64,000 bases of DNA from Paucisalibacillus algeriensis (GCF_000577245.1 NZ_CBYO010000020.1:186001-250000); one strand, 5' to 3'. Shown: positions 33,703-43,318, counted from the first letter of the stretch. Program-made: numbers and translations. Notes: generated by a model not told the origin, from the letters alone.

Positions 33703-34335
33703 ATGACAATAATTTGTTTGGAAGGTGCCAGTGCAGTAGGAAAAACAACTACTGCTAAAGAATTATCAAAGATTTCTAATACATATATTGTTCCTGAAGT
33801 AAACCTATTATTTGAACGTCCTAAAGATGAAACGAAGACATGGTACCTAGAACGTCAGTTAGACAGATGGCAAATAGCACGAGATAAACAAAGTGAATAT
33901 GATATTGTAATTCTTGACGGTGATCTGTTTCAGCCATTAAGTTACAACTGGAGTTTTGATTTCAAAATATTTAACCAGAGTCTAGATTTTATTTATGAGT
34001 TTTATCGAAAAGAAATAAGTAAAGGAAGGATAAAATTTCCGGATAAATACTTTTATCTATACACTAGCCATCATAAACTTATATACCGTAAAGAAAATGA
34101 TAAAACAAGGAAGAGAGGAAACTTTGAGAAACACTTAGAAATTATAGAACCACACAAAAGGTATTATGAAGCTCTAAATCAAATTAAACCACAGTTTGTT
34201 CATCTAATGGAGGCAAATAAAATAGAAGAAAATATAAAAGTAATCATGGATAATTTGCCTTTTTCTACACAAAACCACATTTCAGAAAATGTACTTGATC
34301 ATATTGTGGAATGGTTAAAGAAAAACAAACCGTAA
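33703..34335 (+). CDS. P-loop nucleoside/antibiotic kinase-like protein
   Basis: 210 residues. A Walker A motif GASAVGKTT at 8-16 follows the first strand IICLEG. A Walker B-like strand YDIVILDGDLFQPLS lies near 65-80, and the lid-like basic region (RKENDKTRKRGNFEKH) near 130-145. It resembles small kinases of the thymidylate or chloramphenicol phosphotransferase-like group. AGGAGG precedes the ATG. The substrate is not known. Confidence 0.75.
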   Translation: MTIICLEGASAVGKTTTAKELSKISNTYIVPEVNLLFERPKDETKTWYLERQLDRWQIARDKQSEYDIVILDGDLFQPLSYNWSFDFKIFNQSLDFIYEFYRKEISKGRIKFPDKYFYLYTSHHKLIYRKENDKTRKRGNFEKHLEIIEPHKRYYEALNQIKPQFVHLMEANKIEENIKVIMDNLPFSTQNHISENVLDHIVEWLKKNKP

Positions 34336-34466
34336 CTTATACATTGTTGCTATGATTACTGAAAAAAAAGAATTAGTTTTAAAACCATTGAAAAAGTATT
34401 AAAAGTGTTTTTATTTTATCTTAAAGCTCCTTTCCTACATATAAAATTGCTTGAAGGTGACTGAAC

Positions 34467-34853
34467 ATGAAAAGTAGAATAAAAACAAAAATGATAAAGA
34501 TACGCAGTGGGAATAGGGAAATTAGATTAAACGTAAAAATTGCAGATACTCAAAGGAAAATGGAAAAGGGCTTAATGTTTGTTGAAAGACTACCCGAAAA
34601 TGAGGGGATGTTATTTGTGTTTTTAAGGAAAAGATATGGTGGCTTCACGATGAAAAACACATTAATTCCTTTATCTATTGCTTTTCTTGATTCAGATGGG
34701 GTAATTCTGAAAATACTAGATATGGAGCCTTGTAAGGAGAATATATGTCCGACCTATGATCCGAAACTTTCTTATCGATATGCAATTGAAGTGAATCTTG
34801 GATGGTTTGAAAAGAATCAAATCAAAGAAGGGGACTATGTACAGATTTATTGA
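34467..34853 (+). CDS. DUF192 family protein
   Basis: 128 residues with the DUF192 pattern: VKIADTQRKMEKGLMFVERLPENEGMLFVF is the usual start of the domain, followed by FTMKNTLIPLSIAFLD and YAIEVNLGWFEKNQIKEGD. No signal peptide is seen, unlike many DUF192 proteins. The biochemical function is unknown. It is a single gene. Confidence 0.85.
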   Translation: MKSRIKTKMIKIRSGNREIRLNVKIADTQRKMEKGLMFVERLPENEGMLFVFLRKRYGGFTMKNTLIPLSIAFLDSDGVILKILDMEPCKENICPTYDPKLSYRYAIEVNLGWFEKNQIKEGDYVQIY

Positions 34854-34983
34854 ATCATCTAAACTTGAAGTACTAGGGGTGAGGTGATTTTTTTAATAGA
34901 TAGTGTATACAAAGTAAAAGGTGCTTTTGCACAATAGTAGGATTTTCATAATGTCGAGCTTTTCTACCTAAAGCAGAATGATA

Positions 34984-35031
34984 AAAGAAGAACAGTTCTG
35001 TCCGTTTATAATAGCAACTTGTTCTTCTCTT
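34984..35031. terminator. Hairpin, possible terminator
   Basis: AGAAGAACA (34986-34994) pairs with TGTTCTTCT (35020-35028), followed by CTTT. The gap 34854-35236 otherwise holds a weak match to the start of the repeat module (35051-35115, TTAACAGGTACAATAATT) and no gene. Confidence 0.45.
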
Positions 35032-35236
35032 TAAACAATAAAGAAGTTACTAATTAACAGGTACAATAATTCGCAATAAGGGTTGCTAACCATATCACCA
35101 ATGTACTTTCCATAATGGGTTTTTTATCATCAAATTTATAATTATTGCTTTTTAGTGATGTGAAAATATTATCATATGCTTATTGAATATCTTCTGCTGT
35201 ATGGTAAATTCTATAGCATAATACCGAGGTGAAATC

Positions 35237-35497
35237 GTGAAATATACTTGTCCTTGCTGTGGTTATAAAACATTAGATGAAGAACCACCAAACACCTATG
35301 ACATATGTGAAATTTGTTTTTGGGAAGATGATGGCTACCAATACAAATATCCTGATGAAACAGGTGCCAATTATGTTTCCTTTAGAGAAGCACAACAAAA
35401 TTTTATTAAATTTGGAGCAAAAGGTAAAAAAAGTTTAAATTTTGTAAGACGTCCAAAAAAGTCAGATATGAAAGACACTAATTGGAAACCTTTATAA
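35237..35497 (+). CDS. CPCC-family cysteine-rich protein, copy 2
   Basis: 86 residues from a GTG start with GAGGTGAAATC upstream. The start KYTCPCCGYKTLDEEPP is identical to the paralogue at 28529, and the end is DTNWKPL. The CEICFWEDD motif replaces CGICFWEDD. The middle has diverged, so this is an older duplication than that of the CxxC membrane proteins. Confidence 0.85.
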   Translation: MKYTCPCCGYKTLDEEPPNTYDICEICFWEDDGYQYKYPDETGANYVSFREAQQNFIKFGAKGKKSLNFVRRPKKSDMKDTNWKPL

Positions 35498-35525
35498 ATG
35501 TATAAAGTTCTTCTTGTTTAACTTC

Positions 35526-35590
35526 GGGTGCTTTACTTCCAGAAGGGAGTAGCACCTATTACTAAACTATCTGGGCAGTTTAGTGCAAGA
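35526..35590 (+). repeat. Partial repeat module after CPCC copy 2
   Basis: A hairpin (GGTGCT, ACTTCC with GGGAGT, AGCACC) is followed by the tail of block A (CTATCTGGGCAGTTTAGT). The gene that should follow on the plus strand is missing; the next gene is on the minus strand. The remaining gap 35591-35745 shows nothing recognisable. Confidence 0.5.
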
Positions 35591-35745
35591 AAAGCTATTA
35601 ATCTCTTCTTTAACTAAAAACATAGGTTTTTACAATGGAAATACCAGGGTAATTTGTATAGTATTTTAGCAATTACAACAGTTATAGTCGCTTTGCCAAA
35701 ACTTTACTATTTTCATTGTCAAAAGCACAAAACGATGTATATCAA

Positions 35746-35783
35746 TAAAAAAGCAAGTGAATTAATATGCTAATTCACTTGCT
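35746..35783 (-). terminator. Terminator of the amidohydrolase-transporter unit
   Basis: AGCAAGTGAATTA pairs perfectly with TAATTCACTTGCT (six-base loop), followed on the minus strand by TTTTTTATTG. Confidence 0.9.
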
Positions 35784-35844
35784 AAATGCATTGTTTATTC
35801 TTGTTTTGACCTCACAGCGGAACCGAGAAAATACGGGTGGCTTT

Positions 35845-37086
35845 TTATAATAGGTTCTTCTCCACTCTTCCATTCTTTATAACGACTTGGATATTATCAT
35901 TATCCGCAAGAGAGTAAATATCCTCTAATGGATTTCCTTTTACCACTACGATGTCTGCAAGTTTACCCTGTTCAAGTGTTCCAACTTTATCTTCCCAACC
36001 TAAACATTCAGCTGCAGTTTTGGTGGAAGCGACAATCGTATCCATTGGTGACATGCCTGCATCTTTCATTAATCCAAGTTCACGTAGATTGGTACCGTGC
36101 TTCATAACGCCAGCGTCTGTACCCATCGCGATTTTTACACCGGCTTTATAGGCTTTGGTGAAACTTGCTTTATGTTGCTCGATAACTTCCCTGGATTTCT
36201 TTACTGCACTATCAGGCATTCCTACTTCAGCGGCATTTTCTAATACGGCAACAGGTGCTAATAACGTTGGTACCAAATATGTCCCATTCTCTAGCATAAG
36301 TTCGATGGCCTCATCATCTAAAAAGATACCATGCTCGATGGAATGGACTCCTGCTCTTATCGCATTTTTAATGCCTTCAGCTCCTTGAGCATGGGCCATG
36401 ACCTTTACCCCTTTACGGAAACGCCCTTCTTCTACAATTACTTTTAATTCCTCTAGTGAAAACTGGGTGAATTCCGGGTGGTCGGTGGCACTTAATACGC
36501 CTCCAGTGGCATGTACTTTAATGACTTCTGCACCGGCACGTAACATTTCGCGTGTCTTTTTACGGACTTCTTCCACACCATCACATTTTCCACTTGGCAT
36601 GCCCGGATAGTCTGAAGGTAAAAGATCCACTGTATTCCCTGATACGGTGTAACCATCACCGTGACCTCCTGTAATCGTAAGGGCATTGATGCTAAGTTGT
36701 AAACGTGGACCGGGAATCAAACCCTCTTCCACAGCTTTTTTTACCCCAAGGTCCGTGCCAAGTGCATCTCTAACCGACGTAATACCAGCATGTAATGTGT
36801 TTTTTAGGTAATTTGCAGCCTGGTAATACATGAATGAAAATGGTGTAGCGAGCCGCTCAGAAAGTGGTGCATATTCCATCATCATATGGACATGTGTATC
36901 AATCAGCCCTGGTAGAACGGTACCGCCTGCTGCATCAACAATAACCTCATCCCCAGTTGGTGAGTAGCCAGTTTCCGGACCGACATATACAATGCGCTCG
37001 TCCTCTGTGACAACAACTTGGCCCTTCTTTGCTTCTCCGCCATTACCATCAATTAATAGTCCATTTTTAATTAGTTGTTTACCCAT
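35845..37086 (-). CDS. Amidohydrolase family protein (prolidase/imidazolonepropionase-like)
   Basis: 413 residues with all metal-site motifs of the amidohydrolase superfamily: H65-V-H67 after DT, Lys190 and His192 in IKVHATGG, His232 in AHAQG, His252 in IEHGIF, and Asp324 in MGTDAGV. This set resembles the Xaa-Pro or carboxypeptidase-like cytosolic amidohydrolases. AGGGGGAATA-type sequence precedes the ATG. It is downstream of, and probably cotranscribed with, a permease gene (gap 50 bp), which may supply its substrate, perhaps a dipeptide or amide. Confidence 0.88.
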   Translation of the reverse strand: MGKQLIKNGLLIDGNGGEAKKGQVVVTEDERIVYVGPETGYSPTGDEVIVDAAGGTVLPGLIDTHVHMMMEYAPLSERLATPFSFMYYQAANYLKNTLHAGITSVRDALGTDLGVKKAVEEGLIPGPRLQLSINALTITGGHGDGYTVSGNTVDLLPSDYPGMPSGKCDGVEEVRKKTREMLRAGAEVIKVHATGGVLSATDHPEFTQFSLEELKVIVEEGRFRKGVKVMAHAQGAEGIKNAIRAGVHSIEHGIFLDDEAIELMLENGTYLVPTLLAPVAVLENAAEVGMPDSAVKKSREVIEQHKASFTKAYKAGVKIAMGTDAGVMKHGTNLRELGLMKDAGMSPMDTIVASTKTAAECLGWEDKVGTLEQGKLADIVVVKGNPLEDIYSLADNDNIQVVIKNGRVEKNLL

Positions 37087-37136
37087 GATTATTCCCCCAT
37101 TTTGGTTTATTGTAGTTTTGTATTAATTCGCTTTAA

Positions 37137-38306
37137 TTACAGTGTCTGTACTAAAACACCGGCGATGATAACCGATACGATGGTCACCGTTGTAAAACCA
37201 CCGATAAGCATTGGTGCCAGTAACTCATTAAAAATCAATTTTTCCTCTTGTTTATTTCGACCGATACTTCTGGAAACTTCCTCACAAAGAATATAGTCTC
37301 CAGGAAATCCAAATAATGCCGTTAGGGCAACTGGCATACCTTTATAAGGGTGCCATTTTACTAATTTTGAAGTGATATATCCGCCGATAGACAGTCCAAT
37401 CGTCCCAATGACTAGAATAGTGACAACACTTGGCAAGTTGCTTAATGCATCTTGAGGTGTTACTCCTGCCATCGTTCCCATAACTACAAAGATAATGCCA
37501 ATCATAGTTAGGGAGAATGAGTTCGACTTTTCTAGTACTTTAGGTTCAAATAGACGAAGCTTAAGACCGACGATTCCGATAGCCAAACACCATAGACTAT
37601 AATGGATTGGCGTTACCTCTCCAAGCGCAACCCCTATAGCAGCACCAACAAAAACAAAGAATAATTTCAATGTCATACTAGCTTTAACTGGATTCGACTC
37701 GGATTCTTCCGATGACTTACCGTTGAGTTCTTCATCCGTTGCCATCGGTACGAAGGTGCCATTATCGATATCCTTTTGCAGTTTTAAAGCGTATCTCCTC
37801 ATAAAATTCAGCGCTATCGGCATCCCGAGGACACCTTGAAATGCTACAACTAATGCTGGGACGACAATAAGACTGGATAAGCCTATTTCAGCCAGCTTTT
37901 CTGATGTAACCAATAACGCAATAATTCCACCACTGATCGGGCCAACACCCGCAACAGCCGTCGGGTAGTCAAAAATAAGTGTTACAAACGTTAAAATTAA
38001 AATACATGATACAAGTAAGCCACCCAAAGAAATAAGTACTGCTTTGATTTGACTTTTCAACAAAGAAAACGGAATCATGGTACCCATATGTAAAATAGCG
38101 GGTCCAATAAGAATTGCCCCTAATGCTGCAAATTGAGACTTGTCTAAGATGTCCTCTGGTAGTAAGCCTGTCCAACCAACAATCATGAAACCTACCATTG
38201 CAGTGAGTAGCATTGGGATCCTTGCTCTGGATTTAATAGAAAGCCATTCCCCCAATGCAATAAATGCAAAAATAACTACAGTTGCGACAAGCGGATTATT
38301 TAGCAT
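37137..38306 (-). CDS. Multi-pass permease of unknown substrate
   Basis: 389 residues with ten or eleven hydrophobic helices and a charged cytoplasmic loop of about 40 residues in the middle (DEELNGKSSEESES). The helix repeats MLTALFGFPGDYILC and LGMPIALNFM suggest two homologous halves, as in glutamate:sodium symporter-like families. I cannot assign the substrate; the adjacent amidohydrolase suggests an amide or peptide. GAGGAGG precedes the ATG. Confidence 0.75.
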   Translation of the reverse strand: MLNNPLVATVVIFAFIALGEWLSIKSRARIPMLLTAMVGFMIVGWTGLLPEDILDKSQFAALGAILIGPAILHMGTMIPFSLLKSQIKAVLISLGGLLVSCILILTFVTLIFDYPTAVAGVGPISGGIIALLVTSEKLAEIGLSSLIVVPALVVAFQGVLGMPIALNFMRRYALKLQKDIDNGTFVPMATDEELNGKSSEESESNPVKASMTLKLFFVFVGAAIGVALGEVTPIHYSLWCLAIGIVGLKLRLFEPKVLEKSNSFSLTMIGIIFVVMGTMAGVTPQDALSNLPSVVTILVIGTIGLSIGGYITSKLVKWHPYKGMPVALTALFGFPGDYILCEEVSRSIGRNKQEEKLIFNELLAPMLIGGFTTVTIVSVIIAGVLVQTL

Positions 38307-38685
38307 AAAGTACCTCCTCTTTAGGTGTTATAATAATAAATTTTTATAACTATAACATGTTGAAAACAACCTGTCTACATACTTTTCTTAATTGTCTAAT
38401 AAATATCATTAATATGAAAACGCATACTATATTGATAAATAAGCATTCTGGTGAATGGAAAAAAATTTTCAGAAAGAGAGAATGGGTGATTTCCGGTCAA
38501 AGCGATTGAGAATCAATGTGGTATGATGTGAAGAAATTAAAAAGGGTCGGAATATTATTGACTATAGCAAATAATTGATTTAATATTCATAAATAAATAG
38601 TAATATAGGCCTATAAAATGTTCAGAAAGAACTTTATAACCATGAGAGGTGAATGTGAAAAAAGAATAGCATTCGGTTTAAGATT

Positions 38686-38781
38686 ATGAATAAATACACT
38701 ACCCTCAGCGAAGAAGAGCAACAGGATAAAGTTAATAATATTCTTATCGAAGTCAAAAAGGGAACCATTCTCCTCAGATAA
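38686..38781 (+). other. Very short ORF in a gene-poor gap
   Basis: 31 codons from an ATG (MNKYTTLSEEEQQDKV and onward) in the 620-bp gap 38307-38929. After the stop the same frame continues with protein-like sequence broken by another stop, so this may be a decayed gene. There is no strong ribosome binding site. Nothing else in the gap is recognisable. Confidence 0.2.
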
Positions 38782-38929
38782 GGAGATGTTCCCCGTAAAT
38801 ATTTTCTATGAAATGGAGTATTTTTTACAAAGTTACCCATTTATAAACTTGCCTTTTTTACTTTTAATCTTAGTATAAAAGGTAAATTCTAGATCGTCAT
38901 TGACTTAAATCAATAAAGTATAGTAGTGA

Positions 38930-39520
38930 TTAATCTGTTAGTCTCTCAACCTTAATAATCGTATTGGTTGCATCCAAATAAGTGAATCGATACTTCTCTC
39001 CTGCATATATTAGGAAACTCTCCCAATGGAGTGACATTTCACCTTCTTCGGTATCAATCAGTGCACCAGGTCCGGTATGATATCCACCTCTATAGACATC
39101 CGTAACGAGCAATTCCTTGACCTGCCATTCACCATTGGAATAATCCGCTAAATCGGAAATCCCCTTTGTTGTTTCACTAACACTAAATTTTACTAGAAAT
39201 ATGGTAATAATTAGCGTAATGATTCCAACAAATGTGAATGTAATGACCGATGATTTTTTGACCCTCTGTGGATTAAAGATGGTTATCACAAAGCAAAGAT
39301 ATAGAAAAAAAGAACAAAGGATTAAAGCGGCGGTATACAAAAAAGAGGTCCCAATGAAGTTTAGCACAAACGCTGTAAAGAGATCGCCCACAAAGAAATT
39401 GTAAGCTAAAAAAATGCTTCCGACTAATACCGTAATAACAGCAATGATTAAAAAACGAAAAATGATTCTTTCTCGTATTTTGTTCTTTTTTTCGTTTGCT
39501 TTATTTGGTTTCTTCCTCAT
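38930..39520 (-). CDS. Membrane protein of unknown function
   Basis: About 196 residues. A basic N-terminus (KKPNKANEKKNKIRERI) is followed by three hydrophobic helices (about 22-45, 53-80 and 92-110) and a soluble C-terminal domain of about 80 residues ending TNTIIKVERLTD. I chose the ATG at 39520 because GGGAGG lies six bases upstream. No family is recognised. Confidence 0.7.
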   Translation of the reverse strand: MRKKPNKANEKKNKIRERIIFRFLIIAVITVLVGSIFLAYNFFVGDLFTAFVLNFIGTSFLYTAALILCSFFLYLCFVITIFNPQRVKKSSVITFTFVGIITLIITIFLVKFSVSETTKGISDLADYSNGEWQVKELLVTDVYRGGYHTGPGALIDTEEGEMSLHWESFLIYAGEKYRFTYLDATNTIIKVERLTD

Positions 39521-39754
39521 AAACATCCTCCCTCATTCTTTTTTCGGTATGGTCCATTATCACTCGATAAGTTTTATTATCTTACGATTGAAAGTCATAA
39601 GAGGTTTCAAAGAAGGAAATTGGTGCTACTAAAAATATATAATTACCATGAATTGTTATAACTTTACAAACAATATGATTCTAGCATACGTTATAATAAA
39701 ATAAAAAGTAAGACTATTTTAATTGTACATTCACAGATGGGAAAAGGAACAGCT

Positions 39755-40726
39755 ATGATTAATAATGAATTAATACATCGAAGGAATGCAATATTAGTAA
39801 GTATAGCAAGTGTTTTTTATGTCATTCATATAACGATTAATAGTTTCATAGAGGGATTATCAAGTATCTTTCCGCCAGCTTTTTTGTTTGCAGGATTTTG
39901 CTTAACCCTCATACTATTGCTTCATAAAAAAGTAAACCCAACGCTTACAATGTATGTATTGGTAAGCTTTATGTATATCTATTTCTATTTTCTGCTAACT
40001 GATTCACCTTATTTCGTAAATTATCTATTTATGTGGTTAGGTCTTCCATTAAGTGCTATCTATCAAAATATGCGTGTAGTAATGCTTGCGGGTATGGCTT
40101 CCATTATTCTTACTTTTTATTCTTTCTTCTACCTTCATAATGAAATTTTTCCGAATGTAGGAAAGGAAGATTTTGTTTATCTGGTCTTGTTTGGCCTGTT
40201 TATTACAGTCTTTCTATTAATTTTCATTCATAAGGTAAGACTTGCAAACGGAAAGCTTCAGGAAATCGCTTATCGGGATCCTTTGACAGGGGCGGCGAAT
40301 AGGTTATTACTAAAGGAGAAGTTCAAACTTATTAAAGATACAAACATTTCATCTATTGCACTGCTATTCATTGATCTAAATGGGTTTAAAAGAGTAAATG
40401 ATACCTATGGACATGAAGTCGGCGATCAATTATTGGAGATGGTTGTATCAAGGATAAAAGGTGTGCTTAGAGGGACAGATTTACTTTGTCGATTAGGTGG
40501 CGATGAATTTGTAATTTTATTGTCTAATATTAATCGACCCGTTCCAGGAAGTATAGCAGAACGAATTCAACATGCACTGAAAGAGCCAATGGAAAAGAAT
40601 CAACAAAAAATATACGTTTCAGCAAGTATTGGATGGTCCTACACAACAGATGTAGCACAAGCAGATTTAGATACTATGATTAGAGAAGCGGACAATGCCA
40701 TGTATAGGGCAAAGGGAAGTAATTAA
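39755..40726 (+). CDS. Membrane diguanylate cyclase (GGDEF)
   Basis: 323 residues. Five or six N-terminal membrane helices (to about residue 165) are followed by a GGDEF domain with an intact active-site motif RLGGDEF and the upstream substrate-binding motif LFIDLNGFKRVNDTYGHE. It makes cyclic di-GMP from two GTP. No I-site RxxD is seen five residues before the GGDEF motif (the segment is RGTDLLCRLGGDEF, in which RGTD does fit RxxD), so feedback inhibition is possible. I chose the ATG at 39755 behind AAAAGGA. It is a single gene. Confidence 0.92.
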   Translation: MINNELIHRRNAILVSIASVFYVIHITINSFIEGLSSIFPPAFLFAGFCLTLILLLHKKVNPTLTMYVLVSFMYIYFYFLLTDSPYFVNYLFMWLGLPLSAIYQNMRVVMLAGMASIILTFYSFFYLHNEIFPNVGKEDFVYLVLFGLFITVFLLIFIHKVRLANGKLQEIAYRDPLTGAANRLLLKEKFKLIKDTNISSIALLFIDLNGFKRVNDTYGHEVGDQLLEMVVSRIKGVLRGTDLLCRLGGDEFVILLSNINRPVPGSIAERIQHALKEPMEKNQQKIYVSASIGWSYTTDVAQADLDTMIREADNAMYRAKGSN

Positions 40727-40770
40727 ATTGGCTTTGAAATTTTACTGCTTTTAGACAAAGATAATAACAA

Positions 40771-40807
40771 CTGCTGACAAACCCTTTTATTTCAGGGTTG
40801 TCAGCAG
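40771..40807 (+). terminator. Hairpin after the diguanylate cyclase
   Basis: CTGCTGACAAACCC pairs with GGGTTGTCAGCAG with one bulged A. No clear T-run follows on either strand; it still probably marks the end of the unit. Confidence 0.55.
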
Positions 40808-40919
40808 TCTAAAACTACCAACTATTTTACAGAAGAATCAAATTCCACTGAAGAACAGACCCTAAATAATTTTTAATTCTACTTATTTAGTCGGGTATTC
40901 ATTAAAGAGGTTAGATCCA

Positions 40920-41345
40920 TTAACCATTTAAATCATTTCTCTGCATTTCCCTTACTTGTTCCGAATGGAAAGGGGAACCTTCAACTTCATTCACTACACT
41001 AAATGGGTTACCATCTAAATCAAAAAAGTCAAAGAATTTCATGTCACCAAAAGTATCGATATCGGTAGTTAGTATACCGTTATTTTTAAAGTGTTGATGT
41101 GCAGTTTCAATATCATCAACGACGAAATTAAAATAGGAATTCTTCTGGTCTCCCTTGATAATAAACTCAGTAGGCTGTGGGTCTACGACTTTTACCAATG
41201 CTAATTGTGCTGAACCAGTTGGAAAGTAAAAGCCAGCACCATCTTCCCATCTATCAATTTTTTTAACACCTAGTAACTTTTCATACCAATCAATCGATTT
41301 TTCAATATCTGTTACTGGAATAAATATACTGCCAATTTTAAACAT
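40920..41345 (-). CDS. VOC-superfamily (glyoxalase-like) protein
   Basis: 141 residues starting MFKIGSIFIPVTDIEKSIDWYEKLLGV and ending in the strand KFFDFFDLDGNPFSVVNEVEG: the full single VOC domain. GGAGGAAAATT precedes the ATG. It is divergent from a sigma factor gene whose C-terminal tail also looks VOC-like. The substrate is unknown. Confidence 0.88.
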   Translation of the reverse strand: MFKIGSIFIPVTDIEKSIDWYEKLLGVKKIDRWEDGAGFYFPTGSAQLALVKVVDPQPTEFIIKGDQKNSYFNFVVDDIETAHQHFKNNGILTTDIDTFGDMKFFDFFDLDGNPFSVVNEVEGSPFHSEQVREMQRNDLNG

Positions 41346-41443
41346 AATTTTCCTCCTTCAAATGAAATTCTTATGTATAACGTATATAATGGTGTAAAAG
41401 TTACATAAAAATAAAAATAAAAATTAAGTAAAAGGTGCAAAGT

Positions 41444-42088
41444 ATGGTTTTTGAAAATTTAGACTATGAGATAAATAAACTATATAAATATTGTTTAAAG
41501 TTATCAAGGTCTCCTTGGTTGGCTGAAGATTTAGTACAGGAAACGATGCTAAAGGTTTATAACTTAAAACATGCAGAGCCAAATAGAGAGTTTACATTCT
41601 CTTTTCTGTGCACTGTGGCTAAAAACCTTTTTATTGATGAGAAAAGAAAAAATAAAGAAAGTATTCATTTTAATGAGGACTTATATCGTGTGGATGGTGA
41701 TTCTATAGAATATTATAGTTTAATTGAAATCTTACTTACCACCTTACCTTTAAAACAATCTATGCTTATTACCTTGAAGGATGTATTCGGGTATTCTTCA
41801 AAAGAAATAGCAGCAATGTTAAGGGTAAGTAATGAATCAATTAAGACTGCACTTCATCGTTCTAGGAAGAAACTTAAATCAATCAATGATATGGATAGGA
41901 AGGTTCTTATTCCTAATCAAGAGATTATTTTAGCATTAACAAGAGCAATACAAGAATCGAACCCTATGAAAATATTTTTTTATTATCGACTATTAGAATC
42001 ACAAAATTTTAAAATAAGAAGAAGTTTTGAGCAATCCGTATTCCATATTATAGACCCAGATGGAAATATATTAGAAGTGACATCTTAG
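41444..42088 (+). CDS. ECF-like sigma factor with VOC-like C-terminal tail
   Basis: About 214 residues. Region 2 (AEDLVQETMLKVYNLK near residue 30, FLCTVAKNLFIDEKRKN near 60) and region 4 (VFGYSSKEIAAMLRVSNESIKTALHRSRKKL near 120-150) are clear. The last 50 residues are not sigma-like and end HIIDPDGNILEVTS, the usual closing strand of a VOC domain. AAAGG lies eight bases before the ATG at 41444. It is divergent from a VOC gene, which it may regulate. No anti-sigma gene is seen. Confidence 0.8.
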   Translation: MVFENLDYEINKLYKYCLKLSRSPWLAEDLVQETMLKVYNLKHAEPNREFTFSFLCTVAKNLFIDEKRKNKESIHFNEDLYRVDGDSIEYYSLIEILLTTLPLKQSMLITLKDVFGYSSKEIAAMLRVSNESIKTALHRSRKKLKSINDMDRKVLIPNQEIILALTRAIQESNPMKIFFYYRLLESQNFKIRRSFEQSVFHIIDPDGNILEVTS

Positions 42089-42201
42089 TAATTTTCAACT
42101 TAACTTACAATTAACTATAAGTGCATAAACATTGACACGAAATGTATAAAATAATTTTAAACCAGAATGACCCCTGAAATTGACATGAGAGGATGGTTAA
42201 A

Positions 42202-42600
42202 ATGAATACCGATCAAAAAGTTTACACGAGCCTCACCCAAAAAGAGAAAGCTATATCATTTCTAAAACTTGTAGCTTCGGGGAACGTTCATGAAGCATAT
42301 CAACGTTATATAGGACCTAATTTTTTTCACCACAATCCATTTTTTCCTGGTGATAGAGAAGCACTCATGCTAGCGATGGAGGAGGATGCAGCCAATAATC
42401 CTCATAAAGTTCTTGAGGTCAAGATCGCTATCGAGGAGAAAGAGATTGTTACGATTTACTCTCATGTGAAGCAGAATCCTGAGGATCTTGGGGTCGCTGT
42501 TGTCCATATCTTCCGTTTCCAAGATGAACAAATTGTTGAACTATGGGATGTAGGTCAATCTATACCAGAAGATTCCCTTAATGAAAATGGTATGTTTTAA
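42202..42600 (+). CDS. SnoaL/NTF2-like protein
   Basis: About 132 residues of the nuclear-transport-factor-2-like fold. The segment IGPNFFHHNPFFPGDREAL and the C-terminal strands VAVVHIFRFQDEQIVELWDVGQ are typical of SnoaL-like polyketide cyclase-type proteins. I chose the ATG at 42202 because GAGAGG lies nine bases upstream. The substrate is unknown. It is a single gene with its own terminator. Confidence 0.85.
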   Translation: MNTDQKVYTSLTQKEKAISFLKLVASGNVHEAYQRYIGPNFFHHNPFFPGDREALMLAMEEDAANNPHKVLEVKIAIEEKEIVTIYSHVKQNPEDLGVAVVHIFRFQDEQIVELWDVGQSIPEDSLNENGMF

Positions 42601-42629
42601 CAATCTAGTAAAAATGTTGGAATGTAAAA

Positions 42630-42666
42630 AAGCATCTTACATCTTTAACGATGGAAGATGCTTTTT
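42630..42666. terminator. Bidirectional terminator
   Basis: AAAGCATCTT pairs with AAGATGCTTT with a T-run downstream and A-run upstream. It serves the SnoaL-like gene and the converging membrane-protein gene, whose stop codon lies inside it. Confidence 0.85.
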
Positions 42667-43318
42667 AACTGTTTTTTCTTTTACCCTGATAAGCTCTCGT
42701 AGTAAGAAGAGCTACAATTAAAATAAATTCACCTATATTACTTAACGCACCTGTATGAAAAATATGAATCATAGGTACAATACCCATCAGTAAAACGCCC
42801 GTAAAATACCATGGCCATTTTTGCTTCCACCAAACCAAAATGGACGTAATTAATAATGTAATTGATACTCCTATGATCATGATAGGATATGCATCACCGA
42901 CTTTTTTATAGCTTAAGACATCATAAACCCAAGTAGGTTTTAAGGTGATATCCCAAGTAACTGTAATTATCTCTATAATTATCAAGCCTAATGTAAATGC
43001 TAGTACAAGCCCTAGAACGAGTTTTCGTTTCGCCCATTGTACATTTGCGTTTATTAAAAAGTGCCAGGCCAACAGAATGAGTAAAGGGGTAACAAGGGCA
43101 TGCAACCAATATCGAGCTTCATTGAGCCCTCGAAGTAACTCCCCTTCTCCTATGTATTTTCCAAGTGCTAAGATTCCGTTATCATAGGTTAGAGCTAGAA
43201 TAACAATTAGTAGTATATTTCCGATGCTATACCAACTATGTTGCATAGCTGTACGGATGCCGAGCAGAAAAAGAATTACGTAAGCTATGGTAAGCAATAC
43301 ATAGATAATGGGGTCCAT
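42665..43318 (-). CDS. Multi-pass membrane protein of unknown function
   Basis: 217 residues with seven hydrophobic helices. Aromatic residues are frequent near helix ends (for example WKQKWPWYFTG). I chose the ATG at 43318 because GGAGGG lies nine bases upstream. No family is recognised. It converges with the SnoaL-like gene. Confidence 0.72.
   Translation of the reverse strand: MDPIIYVLLTIAYVILFLLGIRTAMQHSWYSIGNILLIVILALTYDNGILALGKYIGEGELLRGLNEARYWLHALVTPLLILLAWHFLINANVQWAKRKLVLGLVLAFTLGLIIIEIITVTWDITLKPTWVYDVLSYKKVGDAYPIMIIGVSITLLITSILVWWKQKWPWYFTGVLLMGIVPMIHIFHTGALSNIGEFILIVALLTTRAYQGKRKNS

Noticed and set aside
36492-36686. ORFs inside and opposite the amidohydrolase gene
   Set aside because: They are in other frames of a gene whose metal-site motifs are all intact.
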